A stretch of DNA of 64,000 bases from Enhydrobacter sp. (lineage in GTDB: Bacteria; Pseudomonadota; Alphaproteobacteria; Reyranellales; Reyranellaceae): contig JAHCJV010000026.1 of NCBI GenBank assembly GCA_026126105.1, positions 1 through 64,000 on the forward strand, in the 5' to 3' direction. The first letter of the stretch is position 1. Each line of letters starts with the position of its first letter. Below, in pieces: positions 26,697 through 36,514 of this stretch. Made by a program: the position numbers and the translations under genes. Below the pieces are notes generated by a model. The model ran no database searches. It saw only the letters and a program-made list of their open reading frames with translations, and was not told the origin of the DNA.

Positions 26697-26725
26697 GAGG
26701 GGCGCTCGTCCTGCGGGCGCCCCTC
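26697..26725. terminator. Hairpin between convergent genes
   Basis: Perfect 9-bp stem GAGGGGCGC (26697-26705) with GCGCCCCTC (26717-26725) and an 11-nt loop. It lies between the convergent repeat-protein and enoyl-CoA hydratase genes. No T-run is present, so it is a stem-loop candidate rather than a textbook intrinsic terminator. Confidence 0.6.
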
Positions 26726-26746
26726 GATCTGAATGCGGTCTGAAAG

Positions 26747-27664
26747 TCAGAACTCGCCGCTGCGATAGGCTTCGTCGAGGCGCTTCGCGTCCTCTTCCGA
26801 TAGCTCCGGCCATGCCTCGCCACGCTTGCGTAGCTTGCCCTCGAAGTTCGGCTTGCGCTTCTCGTTGAACGCCTGCCGGCCTTCCTCGCCGTCGATGGTC
26901 GTCTGGATGAGCAGCGAGTTGATCAGGTTCTGCACGTGCCACGCCTGGTCGGTCGGCAGATCGCCGAAGCGCACCACGAACTCCTTCATCATCCGTACCG
27001 CCGTCGGGGGCAGGGTGCAGATGTGCCGCGCGAGCGTCTCCGCGCGCTCGAGCAGCTGGGCGTGCGGCACGACCTCGTTGACGAGGCCGATGCGAAGCGC
27101 TTCTCGCGCGTCGAACGGTTCGTCCGTGAGCAGGATCTTCATGGCATCGATGTAGCGGAGCTGCTTGGCAAGCAGGCTGGCGCCGGGGCCATGCCCCAGC
27201 CAGCCTTGCGTCAGCAGCGCGAATTTGAAGCGCGCTTGCTCGGCGCTGGCGATGCGGATGTCGGTCGAGGCCAGCAGGATGTAGAGGCCGGCACCGGCGG
27301 CCCAACCGTTCACCGCCGCGATCACCGGCTTCCAGACGCGCGGATAATGATCGCCCATGCGTCCGTCGACGCCGGTCCTCTGACCATGCACCGTTCGCGC
27401 CAGCGGCCAGAAGATGCGCTGGGTACGGAGGTACTCGCGCTCCTCCTCGGTGATGTTTTCGCGGGGCGCGAGATTGTGCCCGCCGCAGAAATGCGTATCG
27501 CCCTTTCCGGTCAGGATGGCGCAGCGGATCGAGCGATCTTCCCACATGTCGATCCATGCCTCGGAGATCGCATCCGACGTCGGCTTGTCGAGGATGTTCG
27601 CCTTGGATGGATTGTTCAGCGTGATATATGCGACGCCGTTGCGCTTTTCGTAGTCGATGGCCAA
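26747..27664 (-). CDS. Enoyl-CoA hydratase/isomerase family protein
   Basis: About 305 residues. The crotonase fold is indicated by GVAYITLNNPSKANILDKPT, an oxyanion-hole region (HFCGGHNLAPRE) and KPVIAAVNGWAAGAGLYILL. I favour a TTG start at 27664 because GGGAGG lies 8 nt before it; an in-frame ATG at 27688 has no such signal. An insertion of about 40 residues before the second oxyanion motif (around ARTVHGQRTGVDGRMGDHYP) is longer than in short-chain hydratases. It is the last gene of an IclR-thioesterase-hydratase operon, so it likely serves catabolism of a CoA-linked acid. Confidence 0.88.
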   Translation of the reverse strand: MAIDYEKRNGVAYITLNNPSKANILDKPTSDAISEAWIDMWEDRSIRCAILTGKGDTHFCGGHNLAPRENITEEEREYLRTQRIFWPLARTVHGQRTGVDGRMGDHYPRVWKPVIAAVNGWAAGAGLYILLASTDIRIASAEQARFKFALLTQGWLGHGPGASLLAKQLRYIDAMKILLTDEPFDAREALRIGLVNEVVPHAQLLERAETLARHICTLPPTAVRMMKEFVVRFGDLPTDQAWHVQNLINSLLIQTTIDGEEGRQAFNEKRKPNFEGKLRKRGEAWPELSEEDAKRLDEAYRSGEF

Positions 27665-27693
27665 GCGATCGTCCTCCCTGCGGTGCATCTCTT

Positions 27694-27718
27694 ATGCTCT
27701 TGCGGATCGCAAGAGCAT
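27694..27718. repeat. Dispersed palindromic repeat, copy 3 (short form)
   Basis: Perfect palindrome with 11-bp arms ATGCTCTTGCG (27694-27704) and CGCAAGAGCAT (27708-27718) around GAT. The arm is the same ATGCTCTTG element as in copy 1, but the GGGACGCTCGCGGTCC core is missing. It lies between the thioesterase and the hydratase genes of one operon. Confidence 0.75.
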
Positions 27719-27734
27719 GAGCAAGGGGCGGACT

Positions 27735-28211
27735 TTAGTCCGCCGCTTCCTGGTCGAGGAAGGTCAGCATGCCGTCGCTGCGCTCGCCCTTGAGGTAGCG
27801 GAAGGTGCCGGCGCCGGTGGCGATCAGGTCGTTGTCCTGATCGTAGATCTCGGTCTCGGCGGCGAAGGTGCTCTGGCTGGCCGAGGGCCGCCAGGCGCCG
27901 AGGATGGTGAGGACGTCGCCCTCGCGCGCCGCCTTGATGAACTGGGTGGTGAAGGCGAGGGTGACGGAGAGGCGCCGGGCAGTCGCCGTCTCGTTGAAGG
28001 TGCAGGCAAAGCCGCTCGCCGAGTCGAGCAGCGTCATTAGAACGCCACCGTGCAGCAGCCCGTTGGCATTGCACAGCTCAGGCCGCACTTTGAGACGCAT
28101 CTCCACGAAGCCGTGCTTCCAGGCGACGACCTCGTGACCGATGAGTCCGTTGAAACCGCGGAACGCGTGGGCGGCGACCGGCCGGGCATCGGCCGGTCGT
28201 TGGATCGCCAT
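27735..28211 (-). CDS. PaaI-type hotdog thioesterase
   Basis: 158 residues. The hotdog thioesterase pattern is clear: ELCNANGLLHGGVLMTLLDS, where the HGG motif and the Asp on the following helix belong to the PaaI catalytic set, followed by SVTLAFTTQFIKAAREGDVL. It hydrolyses acyl- or aryl-CoA thioesters in the cytosol. It sits 3 nt after the IclR regulator and upstream of an enoyl-CoA hydratase, consistent with aromatic or acyl-CoA catabolism. Confidence 0.9.
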   Translation of the reverse strand: MAIQRPADARPVAAHAFRGFNGLIGHEVVAWKHGFVEMRLKVRPELCNANGLLHGGVLMTLLDSASGFACTFNETATARRLSVTLAFTTQFIKAAREGDVLTILGAWRPSASQSTFAAETEIYDQDNDLIATGAGTFRYLKGERSDGMLTFLDQEAAD

Positions 28212-28214
28212 CGG

Positions 28215-29153
28215 TTAGCGGCGTGCCATCGCGGCCATCGGCGGACGATGACCGTTGGTGGTGAGCATCTGACGCGCCGACGAGACGGGTGCGGTAGCCG
28301 CAGTCGAGGGCTGGGCAGCCATGCCGGTGCGGATGTCGCGCGCGACCTTGACCAAGCGCGGGCCCCAGTCGGCTTCGAGCCGGTCGCGGCTGATCTGATA
28401 AATGGGCGCCGACGCGTTCACGGCATAGGCTGCCGTCCCATCGGTGTTGCGGAGTGGAACGCCGACGCCGCAGAGCTCTGGCAGCCACTCGCCCCAGGTC
28501 ACGCAGAAGCCGCGGTCGGCCAGCTCCTTGAACGAGCGCTCGATGCCGGTCTTGACCTTGGTCCAGTCGTCGCGCCAACGGCGGCGGATCGCATCGATGT
28601 GCTTGTTTCGGTCGACGTCGGGCAGCGAGAAGAGGTAGGCGCGGCCCATCGCCGTGCTGGCCATCGGGACGCGGGTGCCGACATCGTGAGTGATCGCCAC
28701 GACCGAGGGCCCGCGGCAGGCCTCCAGATAAATCATCGAATGGCGGTCCCGCCCGCCCAAGGCAGTCGAGGCATTCAGAGCATGGGCCAGCGTCTCGAGC
28801 GGTTGGCGCGAGGCCCGGCGCACGTCCATCGAGGAGATCGCGGCGTAGCCCAGGGCCAGTACCGAGGCACCCAACTCATACTTGCGGAAGCGGCGGATGT
28901 AATTGAGGTAGCCCAGCTCGGTGAGCGTATGGGTAAGACGGGCGACCGTCGGCTTGGGGAGGCCGGTACGATGGGCGATCTCCTGGTTGCCCAGCATGCC
29001 TTCACCGGCGTGGAAGGCGCGTAGGATGTCCAGACCACGAGCCAAGGCGGTGACGAATTGCCGGTCCTTGCCGGGCATCGCCTCGCCGAGGCCGCTTTCG
29101 GCGGTGCTTTGCAGGGCAGCGGTTCGCGTGACGAGATGGCTTACATTACCCAC
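28215..29153 (-). CDS. IclR-family transcriptional regulator
   Basis: 312 residues. It has an N-terminal winged helix (ALARGLDILRAFHAGEGMLG, then NQEIAHRTGLPKPTVARLTH) and the IclR effector-binding domain (YLEACRGPSVVAITHDVGTR, STAMGRAYLF, ADRGFCVTWGEW). The C terminus extends about 45 residues beyond the usual end and is rich in Ala/Pro. GTG 29153 is preceded by AGGAG at 9 nt. It is the first gene of the operon and likely controls it and itself. It is divergent from xseB. Confidence 0.92.
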   Translation of the reverse strand: MGNVSHLVTRTAALQSTAESGLGEAMPGKDRQFVTALARGLDILRAFHAGEGMLGNQEIAHRTGLPKPTVARLTHTLTELGYLNYIRRFRKYELGASVLALGYAAISSMDVRRASRQPLETLAHALNASTALGGRDRHSMIYLEACRGPSVVAITHDVGTRVPMASTAMGRAYLFSLPDVDRNKHIDAIRRRWRDDWTKVKTGIERSFKELADRGFCVTWGEWLPELCGVGVPLRNTDGTAAYAVNASAPIYQISRDRLEADWGPRLVKVARDIRTGMAAQPSTAATAPVSSARQMLTTNGHRPPMAAMARR

Positions 29154-29419
29154 GGGCGTCTTCTCCTGAATGGCCGTTTATTTTCTGCGAAACGGAAGCT
29201 GCCACCGGCTTTTCCCTACCGCAATGCGCTGGGAGAGGATTTTGGCGTGCGAACGTGCAAAGCCGCCATGTCACAAATGCGGGTTTCGGCCGCAGGAGTT
29301 GTGCAAGCCGACAGGCGCTCGCGAATCGCACGATTCTGGCCGCGTACCGAATTCTGGAGCCTGCTGGTCCGAGAACACCGGCGCGGTTACAGTGCCTGCC
29401 TCCCTTCAAGAGGCGTCAT

Positions 29420-29674
29420 ATGGCCAAAGAACCCAACGAAACTAAGGACATTGTCAGCCTGTCATTCGAAGATGCGCTGAAAGAGCTCGAGGGCATTGTC
29501 CAGCAATTGGAGCGAGGCCAGGTGAAGCTCGACGAGGCGATCGGCGCCTACGAGCGCGGCTCCCTGTTGAAGCGGCATTGCGAGCAGAAGCTGGCCGAGG
29601 CCAAAATGAAGGTCGAGAAGATCGTTTTCGCTGCCGACGGTTCGGTCACTGCCCAACCGTCCGATCTCAGCTGA
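29420..29674 (+). CDS. xseB: Exodeoxyribonuclease VII small subunit
   Basis: 84 residues, the expected size. The XseB signature is LSFEDALKELEGIVQQLERG, followed by KLDEAIGAYERGSLLKRHCE and a helical hairpin. It binds the large subunit XseA for single-strand DNA digestion. I chose ATG 29420; the longer upstream frame is not supported. It sits 15 nt ahead of ispA, the classical xseB-ispA-dxs order. The 266-nt upstream gap to the divergent IclR gene should contain both promoters; I see no defined operator there. Confidence 0.95.
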   Translation: MAKEPNETKDIVSLSFEDALKELEGIVQQLERGQVKLDEAIGAYERGSLLKRHCEQKLAEAKMKVEKIVFAADGSVTAQPSDLS

Positions 29675-29689
29675 CGCCCGTTATCATCG

Positions 29690-30598
29690 ATGCCTTTGTC
29701 ATCATACCGCCAGTTCGAGCCGGCCTTGGCCTTTGCCGCTCAGTCCACCGAAAGGACGATGGAACGTCTCTTGCCCCGCGGCGAGGAGGGTGAGGCCCGA
29801 GTGTTCGACGCCATGCGCTATTCCAGCCTGGGCGGCGGCAAGCGCCTGCGGGCATTCTTTGTGCTAGCCGGTGCCACGGTGTTCAAAGTCGGCGCAATGC
29901 CGGCACTGCGCACTGCCAGCGCCATCGAGTTCGTGCACGCGTATTCGCTTATTCACGACGACCTGCCGGCGATGGACGACGACGCTGTGCGCCGCGGCAA
30001 ACCCTCCTGCCACAAGGAGTTCGATGAGGCGACAGCGATCCTGGCCGGGGATGCGCTGCAGGCGCTCGCCTTCGAGGTCCTGGCCCACGAGGCGACCCAC
30101 GGCGACCCGGCGGTTCGCGCAGCGCTGGTGTCGGAGCTGGCCAAGGCAGCCGGCGCCCATGGCATGGTGGGCGGGCAGATGCTCGATCTCCTGGCGGAAA
30201 CACAGGCCCCGGACATGTCGATCGGGGCCATTACCCGCCTTCAGCGCCTGAAGACCGGTGCGCTGATCTCCTTCTCGTGCACGGCAGGTGCGATTTTGGG
30301 AAAGGCTGCGGAGCCGATGCGCGCTGCCCTGGCCGCCTTTGCGCACGATCTTGGCCTTGCATTCCAGATCGTCGATGACCTTCTCGACGTGGAAGGCGAT
30401 GCAGCCGAACTCGGCAAGGCAACGAACAAGGATGCCGCTGCCGGGAAGGCGACGTTCGTGTCGATACTCGGTGTAGAGCGTGCCCGGGCGCAAGCCTCAC
30501 TGCTTGCGCAGCAGGCGGCAACGCATCTCGAGCCGCTGGGCGCTTCCGCCGATCTGCTGAAGCAGGCGGCGAAATTCGTGGTACAGCGCCGCGTATGA
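29690..30598 (+). CDS. ispA: Polyprenyl (geranyl/farnesyl) diphosphate synthase
   Basis: 302 residues. It has both Asp-rich motifs of trans-prenyl synthases, the first as DDLPAMDDD and the second as DDLLDVEGD, plus GGGKRLRAFF and GGQMLDLLAE. It condenses IPP with DMAPP and GPP to give FPP in the cytosol. It is flanked by xseB and dxs. The absence of bulky residues cannot be used here to fix chain length precisely, but the context favours IspA. Confidence 0.94.
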   Translation: MPLSSYRQFEPALAFAAQSTERTMERLLPRGEEGEARVFDAMRYSSLGGGKRLRAFFVLAGATVFKVGAMPALRTASAIEFVHAYSLIHDDLPAMDDDAVRRGKPSCHKEFDEATAILAGDALQALAFEVLAHEATHGDPAVRAALVSELAKAAGAHGMVGGQMLDLLAETQAPDMSIGAITRLQRLKTGALISFSCTAGAILGKAAEPMRAALAAFAHDLGLAFQIVDDLLDVEGDAAELGKATNKDAAAGKATFVSILGVERARAQASLLAQQAATHLEPLGASADLLKQAAKFVVQRRV

Positions 30599-30624
30599 GG
30601 ATGTGACAAGAGTATAGTGAAATC

Positions 30625-32541
30625 ATGACCGGGCAGAGCACGACGCCAATTCTGGATACCGTCGACGTTCCGGCTGACATTCGTCGGCTGAAAGAGGGCC
30701 AACTGCGTCAGCTTGCCGACGAGCTGCGCCAGGAGACGATTTCGGCTGTCTCGGTCACCGGCGGTCATCTCGGTGCCGGCCTGGGCGTGGTCGAGCTCAC
30801 GGTGGCGCTGCATTATGTGTTCAACACGCCTCACGACCGCCTGATCTGGGACGTGGGCCACCAGGCTTATCCGCACAAGATCGTTACCGGCCGCCGCAGC
30901 CGAATCCGTACGTTGCGTCAGGAGGGCGGCCTGTCAGGTTTCACCCGGCGCTCGGAAAGCGAATACGACCCGTTCGGCGCCGCCCATTCCTCGACCTCGA
31001 TCTCGGCCGGCCTGGGCATGGCCGTGGCGCGCGATCTGGCCGGCGGCAGCAACAACGTGATCGCCGTGATCGGCGACGGCGCGATGAGCGCCGGCATGGC
31101 CTACGAGGCGATGAACAATGCAGGCGCCCTGCGCAGCCGGCTGATCGTGGTGCTGAACGACAACGACATGTCGATCGCCCCGCCGGTCGGTGCCTTGTCG
31201 GGGCATCTCTCGCGCCTGCTATCGGGCCGCCCGTATGTGTCCTTGCGCAATCTCGGCCGCAGTTTTGCCGAGAACCTCCCCCGGCCGCTCGAGATGGCGG
31301 CGCGGCGCGCCGAGGAGTTCGCCCGCGGCTTTGTTGCCGGCGGCACGCTGTTCGACGAGATGGGCTTCTACTATGTGGGCCCGGTCGACGGTCACAACCT
31401 GGAGCACCTGTTGCCGGTGCTGAAGAACGCGCGCGACAGCAGCCTCGACAAGCCGATCCTGGTCCACGTCGTCACCAAGAAAGGCAAGGGGTACCCGCCG
31501 GCCGAGGCGAGCGCCGACAAATACCATGGTGTCGTGAAGTTCGACGTGGTGACCGGCAAGCAATCAAAGCCGGCGGCTAACGCGCCGGCCTATCAAGCGG
31601 TGTTTGCGAAGGCGCTGATCGCGGAGGCCGAGGCCGACAGGAAGATCGTCGCCATCACCGCGGCAATGCCGTCGGGCACGAGCCTCGACAAGTTCGCGGA
31701 GCACTTTCCCGAGCGCACGTTCGACGTCGGCATCGCCGAGCAACATGGCGTGACCTTTGCGGCCGGTCTCGCCTGCGAAGGTTTCAAGCCGTTTGCCGCG
31801 ATCTATTCGACGTTCCTGCAGCGTGCCTACGACCAGTGCGTCCACGACGTCGCCATCCAGAAGCTGCCGGTGCGCTTCGCGATCGATCGTGCGGGCCTGG
31901 TTGGCGCCGATGGCGCAACGCATGCAGGCTCGTTCGACGTCGCCTACCTGGCCTGCCTGCCGGACTTCGTCGTCATGGCCGCGGCTGACGAGCTCGAGTT
32001 GATGCACATGGTGGCGACGGCCGCCGCAATCGACGACCGCCCGTCGGCGTTCCGCTATCCGCGCGGCGAGGGCGTCGGAATTGAATTACCGGCGCGGGGC
32101 AAGCCGCTCGAGATCGGCAAGGGCCGGATCGTGCGCGAGGGCACCAAGATCGCGATCCTATGTCTCGGCGCGCGGCTCGGTGAGTGCCTGGTCGCCGCGG
32201 AGGATCTCGCCGCCAAGGGCCTCAGCACGACGGTCGCCGATGCGCGGTTCGCCAAGCCCCTCGACACCGACCTGATCCGCCGCCTCGCGCGCGAGCACGA
32301 GGTGCTGATCACCATCGAGGAGGGCTCGGTCGGCGGCTTCGCCAGCCACGTGCTGCAGTATCTCGCGACGACCGGCATGCTCGACAACGGCCTCAAGGTC
32401 CGGCCGATGGTACTCCCTGACCGGTTCATCGACCATGCCTCGCCTCAACGGCAGTACGCCGAGGCGGGTCTCGACGCGGCGCACATAGTGGCGACAGCGC
32501 TGGCTGCGCTCGGCGGACAGGCTGAGCGCGCACGGGGCTAG
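30625..32541 (+). CDS. dxs: 1-deoxy-D-xylulose-5-phosphate synthase
   Basis: 638 residues, full length. The thiamin-diphosphate enzyme motifs are present: [32 protein letters not shown], the TPP-binding [18 protein letters not shown]...NDN motif, and [20 protein letters not shown] with the catalytic Glu. DXS condenses pyruvate and glyceraldehyde-3-phosphate, the first step of the MEP isoprenoid pathway. It follows ispA by 26 nt. The tlyA gene that often follows in this cluster is 20 kb away at 53014. Confidence 0.97.
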   Translation: MTGQSTTPILDTVDVPADIRRLKEGQLRQLADELRQETISAVSVTGGHLGAGLGVVELTVALHYVFNTPHDRLIWDVGHQAYPHKIVTGRRSRIRTLRQEGGLSGFTRRSESEYDPFGAAHSSTSISAGLGMAVARDLAGGSNNVIAVIGDGAMSAGMAYEAMNNAGALRSRLIVVLNDNDMSIAPPVGALSGHLSRLLSGRPYVSLRNLGRSFAENLPRPLEMAARRAEEFARGFVAGGTLFDEMGFYYVGPVDGHNLEHLLPVLKNARDSSLDKPILVHVVTKKGKGYPPAEASADKYHGVVKFDVVTGKQSKPAANAPAYQAVFAKALIAEAEADRKIVAITAAMPSGTSLDKFAEHFPERTFDVGIAEQHGVTFAAGLACEGFKPFAAIYSTFLQRAYDQCVHDVAIQKLPVRFAIDRAGLVGADGATHAGSFDVAYLACLPDFVVMAAADELELMHMVATAAAIDDRPSAFRYPRGEGVGIELPARGKPLEIGKGRIVREGTKIAILCLGARLGECLVAAEDLAAKGLSTTVADARFAKPLDTDLIRRLAREHEVLITIEEGSVGGFASHVLQYLATTGMLDNGLKVRPMVLPDRFIDHASPQRQYAEAGLDAAHIVATALAALGGQAERARG

Positions 32542-32567
32542 CTCATCCTCGTATCAAAGGGTCCAGC

Positions 32568-33533
32568 ATGTATCGCCGTTCGTTGATCAGCGCCGCCGCT
32601 TTGGCGGCCGGCCTGTTGCCGGCCGTCGGCCGGGCGCAGGCTTTTCCGTCGAAGCAGTTGCGGTTGCTGGTCGGCTTCGCGGCAGGCGGCGGCGGCGACA
32701 TCGTTGCCCGCATCCTGGCGCAGGAGCTGACGAAGAGCGCCGGTCTGTCGGTTATCGTCGACAACAAGCCCGGCGCAGGCGGCAATCTCGCGACGCGTGA
32801 GATGCTGCGCGCGCCGGCTGACGGCCATACGATCATGTTGGCCAATGTGGGCGTCCTGGCGGTCAATCCTTACGCCATGAAGGATGCTGGATACGATCCG
32901 CGCGATATCGCACCGGTGTGTCTGGCGGTTGATTTCTCCAATGTCCTTGTGGTGCATCCGAGCGTTCCTGCAAGATCCCTCACCGAGTACCTCGCTCTGG
33001 CCAAGCCGCCAAACGGCATGAACTACGGTACGTCGGGCGTCGGCGGTGCCGGCCATCTCGCCGGTGAGCTGCTGAAATCGCGGAGCGGCGCGCAGCTCAA
33101 TCATGTGCCGTTCCGCGGCGGTGGGCCAGCGATGAACGACCTAGTGGCTGGCCATGTGCCGTCCCTGATCGCCAGCGCGCCGACGGCGACCGGGTTCATG
33201 CGCGACGGCCGCATCCGCGCGCTCGCCGTCACCGGCGCAAGGCGCTCGCCGTTCGATCCGGAGATTCCGACGATCGCCGAATCCGGTTTCCCCGGCTACG
33301 CTGCCACCAACTGGTACGCCATCGTCGTCTCATCCAAGGTGCCGCCCGAGAACGTCGCCACTCTGAACGCCATCATGACGAAGGCGCTGGGCGCGCCGGA
33401 GGTTCGGGCAGCATACGGTCAGCAGGGGATGGAAACTCTGGCCGGCACGCAAACCGAGGCTGCCGCCCATATCGCGCGCGAAACCGAGATCTGGAGAAAG
33501 GTCATCGCCGACGCCGGTATCCGCCTGGATTGA
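32568..33533 (+). CDS. Bug/TctC-type tripartite tricarboxylate receptor protein
   Basis: 321 residues. The signal peptide (MYRRSLISAAALAAGL, ending VGRAQA) is followed by the Bug motif (FPSKQLRLLVGFAAGGGGDI), NKPGAGGNLATREMLRAPAD and HVPFRGGGPAMNDLVAGHV. It is a periplasmic binding protein for carboxylates or other small organic acids. No TctAB membrane genes are present, as is usual for orphan Bug proteins. It is convergent with the DUF1445 gene (15-nt gap). Confidence 0.92.
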   Translation: MYRRSLISAAALAAGLLPAVGRAQAFPSKQLRLLVGFAAGGGGDIVARILAQELTKSAGLSVIVDNKPGAGGNLATREMLRAPADGHTIMLANVGVLAVNPYAMKDAGYDPRDIAPVCLAVDFSNVLVVHPSVPARSLTEYLALAKPPNGMNYGTSGVGGAGHLAGELLKSRSGAQLNHVPFRGGGPAMNDLVAGHVPSLIASAPTATGFMRDGRIRALAVTGARRSPFDPEIPTIAESGFPGYAATNWYAIVVSSKVPPENVATLNAIMTKALGAPEVRAAYGQQGMETLAGTQTEAAAHIARETEIWRKVIADAGIRLD

Positions 33534-33548
33534 TCCCGGCGGGCCGCT

Positions 33549-34352
33549 TCAGGACTGGCGAAACTCCTCGTTCATCCGATCGGTCACCAGCATGTGCCCG
33601 GCCTTGTGGGTGATGCAGAACCGCGGCCTGGCCGCTTCGACGACCGCCTGCGGCGTCACCCCGCAGGCCCAGAACAGCGGCACTTCGCCGGGCCGGATGT
33701 CAGGTTCGCCGCCATACTCGGGCTTGTCGATGTCGGCGATGCCGATTGCCGCGGGATCACCGAAATGGATCGGCGCGCCATGCACCCGTGGAAAGCGCGA
33801 CGTGATCTCGATCGCCCGGATTGCATTGGGCACGGTGAAGTTCCGCATCGACACCACCATGTGGCCATGCAGGCGGCCGGCCGGCACGGTGTCGAGCCCG
33901 GTACGATAGGTGCAGACCTTCTTGCCTTGCTCGATGTGGCGGATCGGCACGCCGGCGTCGAGCAGCGCCGCCTCGAATGAATAGGAGCAGCCCAACGCGA
34001 ACGCGACGAGGTCGTTACGCCACAGGGCGGTGATGTCGGTCTCTTCCGAAACCGCGACGCCGTCGCGGAACACCCGATAACGTGGCAGATCGCTGCGGAC
34101 GTCGATGCTGGCGCCCAGCGTCGGCAAGGCCGGATCGCCGGGCTCGGTGCGGGCAATCAGCGGGCAGGGTTTAGGGTTGGCAACGCAAAACGCCTCGAAT
34201 TCATCGGCCCAGTCGGCTGGCAGAATCACCAGATTGGCCTGCAGATGTCCCCGGGCCATGCCGGTGGTCACCGCCGTATGGCGGCCGGCGCGTATCTCAT
34301 CCCGCAACAATCTCGCTTCAGTGACAGTCGACAGAGTCGGTGGCGCGTTCAT
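33549..34352 (-). CDS. DUF1445/D-glutamate cyclase-like putative hydro-lyase
   Basis: 267 residues from ATG 34352, chosen because GGGAG precedes it; an extra 8-residue upstream start is less likely. Conserved features are LRDEIRAGRHTAVTTGMARG, HLQANLVILP, FALGCSYSFEAALLDAGVP, VVSMRNFTVPNA and the C-terminal FWACGVTPQAV...ITHKAGHM. Members have been annotated as hydro-lyases or D-glutamate cyclase-like. Its proximity to the Bug receptor suggests metabolism of an imported organic or amino acid. Confidence 0.88.
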   Translation of the reverse strand: MNAPPTLSTVTEARLLRDEIRAGRHTAVTTGMARGHLQANLVILPADWADEFEAFCVANPKPCPLIARTEPGDPALPTLGASIDVRSDLPRYRVFRDGVAVSEETDITALWRNDLVAFALGCSYSFEAALLDAGVPIRHIEQGKKVCTYRTGLDTVPAGRLHGHMVVSMRNFTVPNAIRAIEITSRFPRVHGAPIHFGDPAAIGIADIDKPEYGGEPDIRPGEVPLFWACGVTPQAVVEAARPRFCITHKAGHMLVTDRMNEEFRQS

Positions 34353-34564
34353 CCTCGATCTCCCGCGGACATGCACAGCTTGGCAACCTTGGCGCCATCT
34401 GTGCTGGGCCGCCGAAGTTGAAAGACAGGTGCCAGCGGCGCCTCCAAACCAAGCTTGGAGCTTCTTGAGTGCGCCGCCGGAAACCGGTTGCCAGAAGCCG
34501 ACCCGCCTTACTACTGTTCATGTATTGTGAAATACGTCGCGCGCCGTCGCCAGGGAAAATTTTA

Positions 34565-36514
34565 GTGAGGGCGCCGCACGCACTCGTGCTTGTGCTCGTT
34601 GCGCTGCTGCTTGCAACGTCCGCGACATTCGCGATGCCCGAGCTGACGCAAGAGACATCGCGCCTGAAGGGGCAGGTCGAGCTGGCCCGCGATCCAGGCG
34701 GGACACTCACGCTCGCCGACATACTGGCGTCCGAGCAGGCGCTGCATTTCGTGCCTAGCCGCGACGACGCGCCCGTCTTCGGGCTCGATCGCGCTGCGGT
34801 ATGGGTTCGATTCGCCGCGCGCCTGCCGGCGGACGAGGCTTGGACCTTCTCGATCCGCAACTCGTCGATCCGGGATATCACGGCATTCATGCCTTTGGGC
34901 AATGGCACCTACACCCGGATCGACAAGGGGGTCGCGCAAGCCGTGTCGGAGGGCACGCGGTGGGCATTCGCCTTGAGCGAGGCTGCCAAGGCAGGACAGG
35001 TGGTCTACCTCAGGATAACCAGCGGCAGCACCATCCGCCTGCCGATGACTCTCCAGAGAACGAGCTCCTTCCTGAGAGATGTCCTGCAGGAAATGATGTT
35101 CCTTGGAGTTCTCTTCGGATTGCTGGCGGGCGTCGGGCTTTACGTTTTCGCCGTGTGGCTGGCGATGCGCGATCGTGCCCAGCTACGGCTATGCTTTCTG
35201 ATCGCTGCCATCCTGCTATGGGTCTCGGCGAACACCGGCTTCCTGTCGGAGTTCCTCTTTCCGTCGCATGCCCTCGCGGCTGCCGTCGTGGCCGTGCCGA
35301 GCGTGATCCTTCTTCTGTGCGCTGCGGTTGCATTCGCGAGCACAATCCTTCTCGTGCCAGAGCGGCTGCCGAGGATCGCCAGGGCGATGGCGGCTTTCGC
35401 GGTTTTCCTGGCGGCGATGGCGGCGATCGCGGCGTACGATGTGCTGTTCCTGGATGGCTGGACGCGGCGCGTGGTCGTGTATCTGCTGTTCACGACCCTG
35501 ATCGGAATCCTGGTCATTGGCATTCACGCCCTGGTGAAGGGCGTTCCCACGGCGCGTCTCTTCCTGATCGGATGGACCCCGACCCTGGTCGTGGGCCTTG
35601 CGCGAACGCTGGTCGACTACCGGTTGGTTCCCCTGAATGTCTTTACCAACAACGCGGTCTTCGTCGGCCTCGCCATTTCGGTCCTGAGCTTCGCCGTGAC
35701 GCTGGCGATGTTCATCCGGCAGCGCGACAGGATGGCGGCGGAGGCGTTGATGGAAGCCACGCGAAAGCGCGCCGAACGCGAGCGGATGGCTGCCTTGGGC
35801 GAGGTCGCCGGGGGAGTGGCCCATGAAGTCAACAACCTGCTCCACCCGATCGCGAACTTCGTGAAGGAGGCCCGGCTGGCGCTGCCACCGGACGCCCAGA
35901 GAGTCGCTCCGCTGCTCGATCGGGCGTCACGGGCGGCGCTGAGCGCCGGTGAAATCGTACGCAAGATTCTGGACTTCGCCCGGCAAGTCCAAGGGGAGCG
36001 CGATCCGATCGACTTCAGAAGCGCTGTGTCCGATGCCCTGGCCACGCTGCGGATAAACATGCGTTCTGGAGTCGCCGTGGATGCGACCCTTTGCGACGAC
36101 AAGCTGCCTGTGGTTGCGACCCGGACCGAGGTGATGCAGGTGCTGGCGAATGCTCTCGCCAACGCCTCTTACCCGGCAAACGAGGCGTCGCGAATCGAAG
36201 TCACCCTCGTGCGCGCCCGGATCGCCGGGGGCGACATCGCAGTACTCAGCGTGGAGGATGATGGCCGCGGCATCGAGCCGGACTTCAAGAGCAGGGTCTT
36301 CGAGCCGTTCTTCACGACCAAGCCGATCGGTGAGGGCACCGGCCTCGGGCTTGCCCTCGTATCGGCGACCGTGAAGGCGTGGGGCGGGTCGACCGAAGTC
36401 GAGGCAGGTGGAACCGGAGGCGCCCGCTTCGTGTTCAAAGTCCCGCTGACGCCCGAGACGGAGCGGCGTACCGAAATAGGCGCGAACTTGGTCATTCAAA
36501 GGGGGACTTCGTGA
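34565..36514 (+). CDS. 7TM (7TMR-DISM type) sensor histidine kinase
   Basis: 649 residues if started at GTG 34565, which has AGGGA 9 nt before it; an in-frame start up to 96 nt upstream is possible. A signal peptide (HALVLVLVALLLATSATF) precedes a periplasmic carbohydrate-binding-like DISMED2 domain. About seven membrane segments follow (FLGVLFGLLAGVGLYVFAVW onward), then a coiled linker. HisKA has H420 in GGVAHEVNNLLHPI, and the ATPase domain has DDGRGIEPDFK, FEPFFTTKP and EGTGLGLALV. The stop overlaps the start of the receiver gene by one base. The signal is unknown. Confidence 0.9.
   Translation: MRAPHALVLVLVALLLATSATFAMPELTQETSRLKGQVELARDPGGTLTLADILASEQALHFVPSRDDAPVFGLDRAAVWVRFAARLPADEAWTFSIRNSSIRDITAFMPLGNGTYTRIDKGVAQAVSEGTRWAFALSEAAKAGQVVYLRITSGSTIRLPMTLQRTSSFLRDVLQEMMFLGVLFGLLAGVGLYVFAVWLAMRDRAQLRLCFLIAAILLWVSANTGFLSEFLFPSHALAAAVVAVPSVILLLCAAVAFASTILLVPERLPRIARAMAAFAVFLAAMAAIAAYDVLFLDGWTRRVVVYLLFTTLIGILVIGIHALVKGVPTARLFLIGWTPTLVVGLARTLVDYRLVPLNVFTNNAVFVGLAISVLSFAVTLAMFIRQRDRMAAEALMEATRKRAERERMAALGEVAGGVAHEVNNLLHPIANFVKEARLALPPDAQRVAPLLDRASRAALSAGEIVRKILDFARQVQGERDPIDFRSAVSDALATLRINMRSGVAVDATLCDDKLPVVATRTEVMQVLANALANASYPANEASRIEVTLVRARIAGGDIAVLSVEDDGRGIEPDFKSRVFEPFFTTKPIGEGTGLGLALVSATVKAWGGSTEVEAGGTGGARFVFKVPLTPETERRTEIGANLVIQRGTS

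Noticed and set aside
27694..27718. Operator for the enoyl-CoA hydratase gene
   Set aside because: The same arm occurs in two other intergenic places beside unrelated genes, so a dispersed repeat is the simpler reading.
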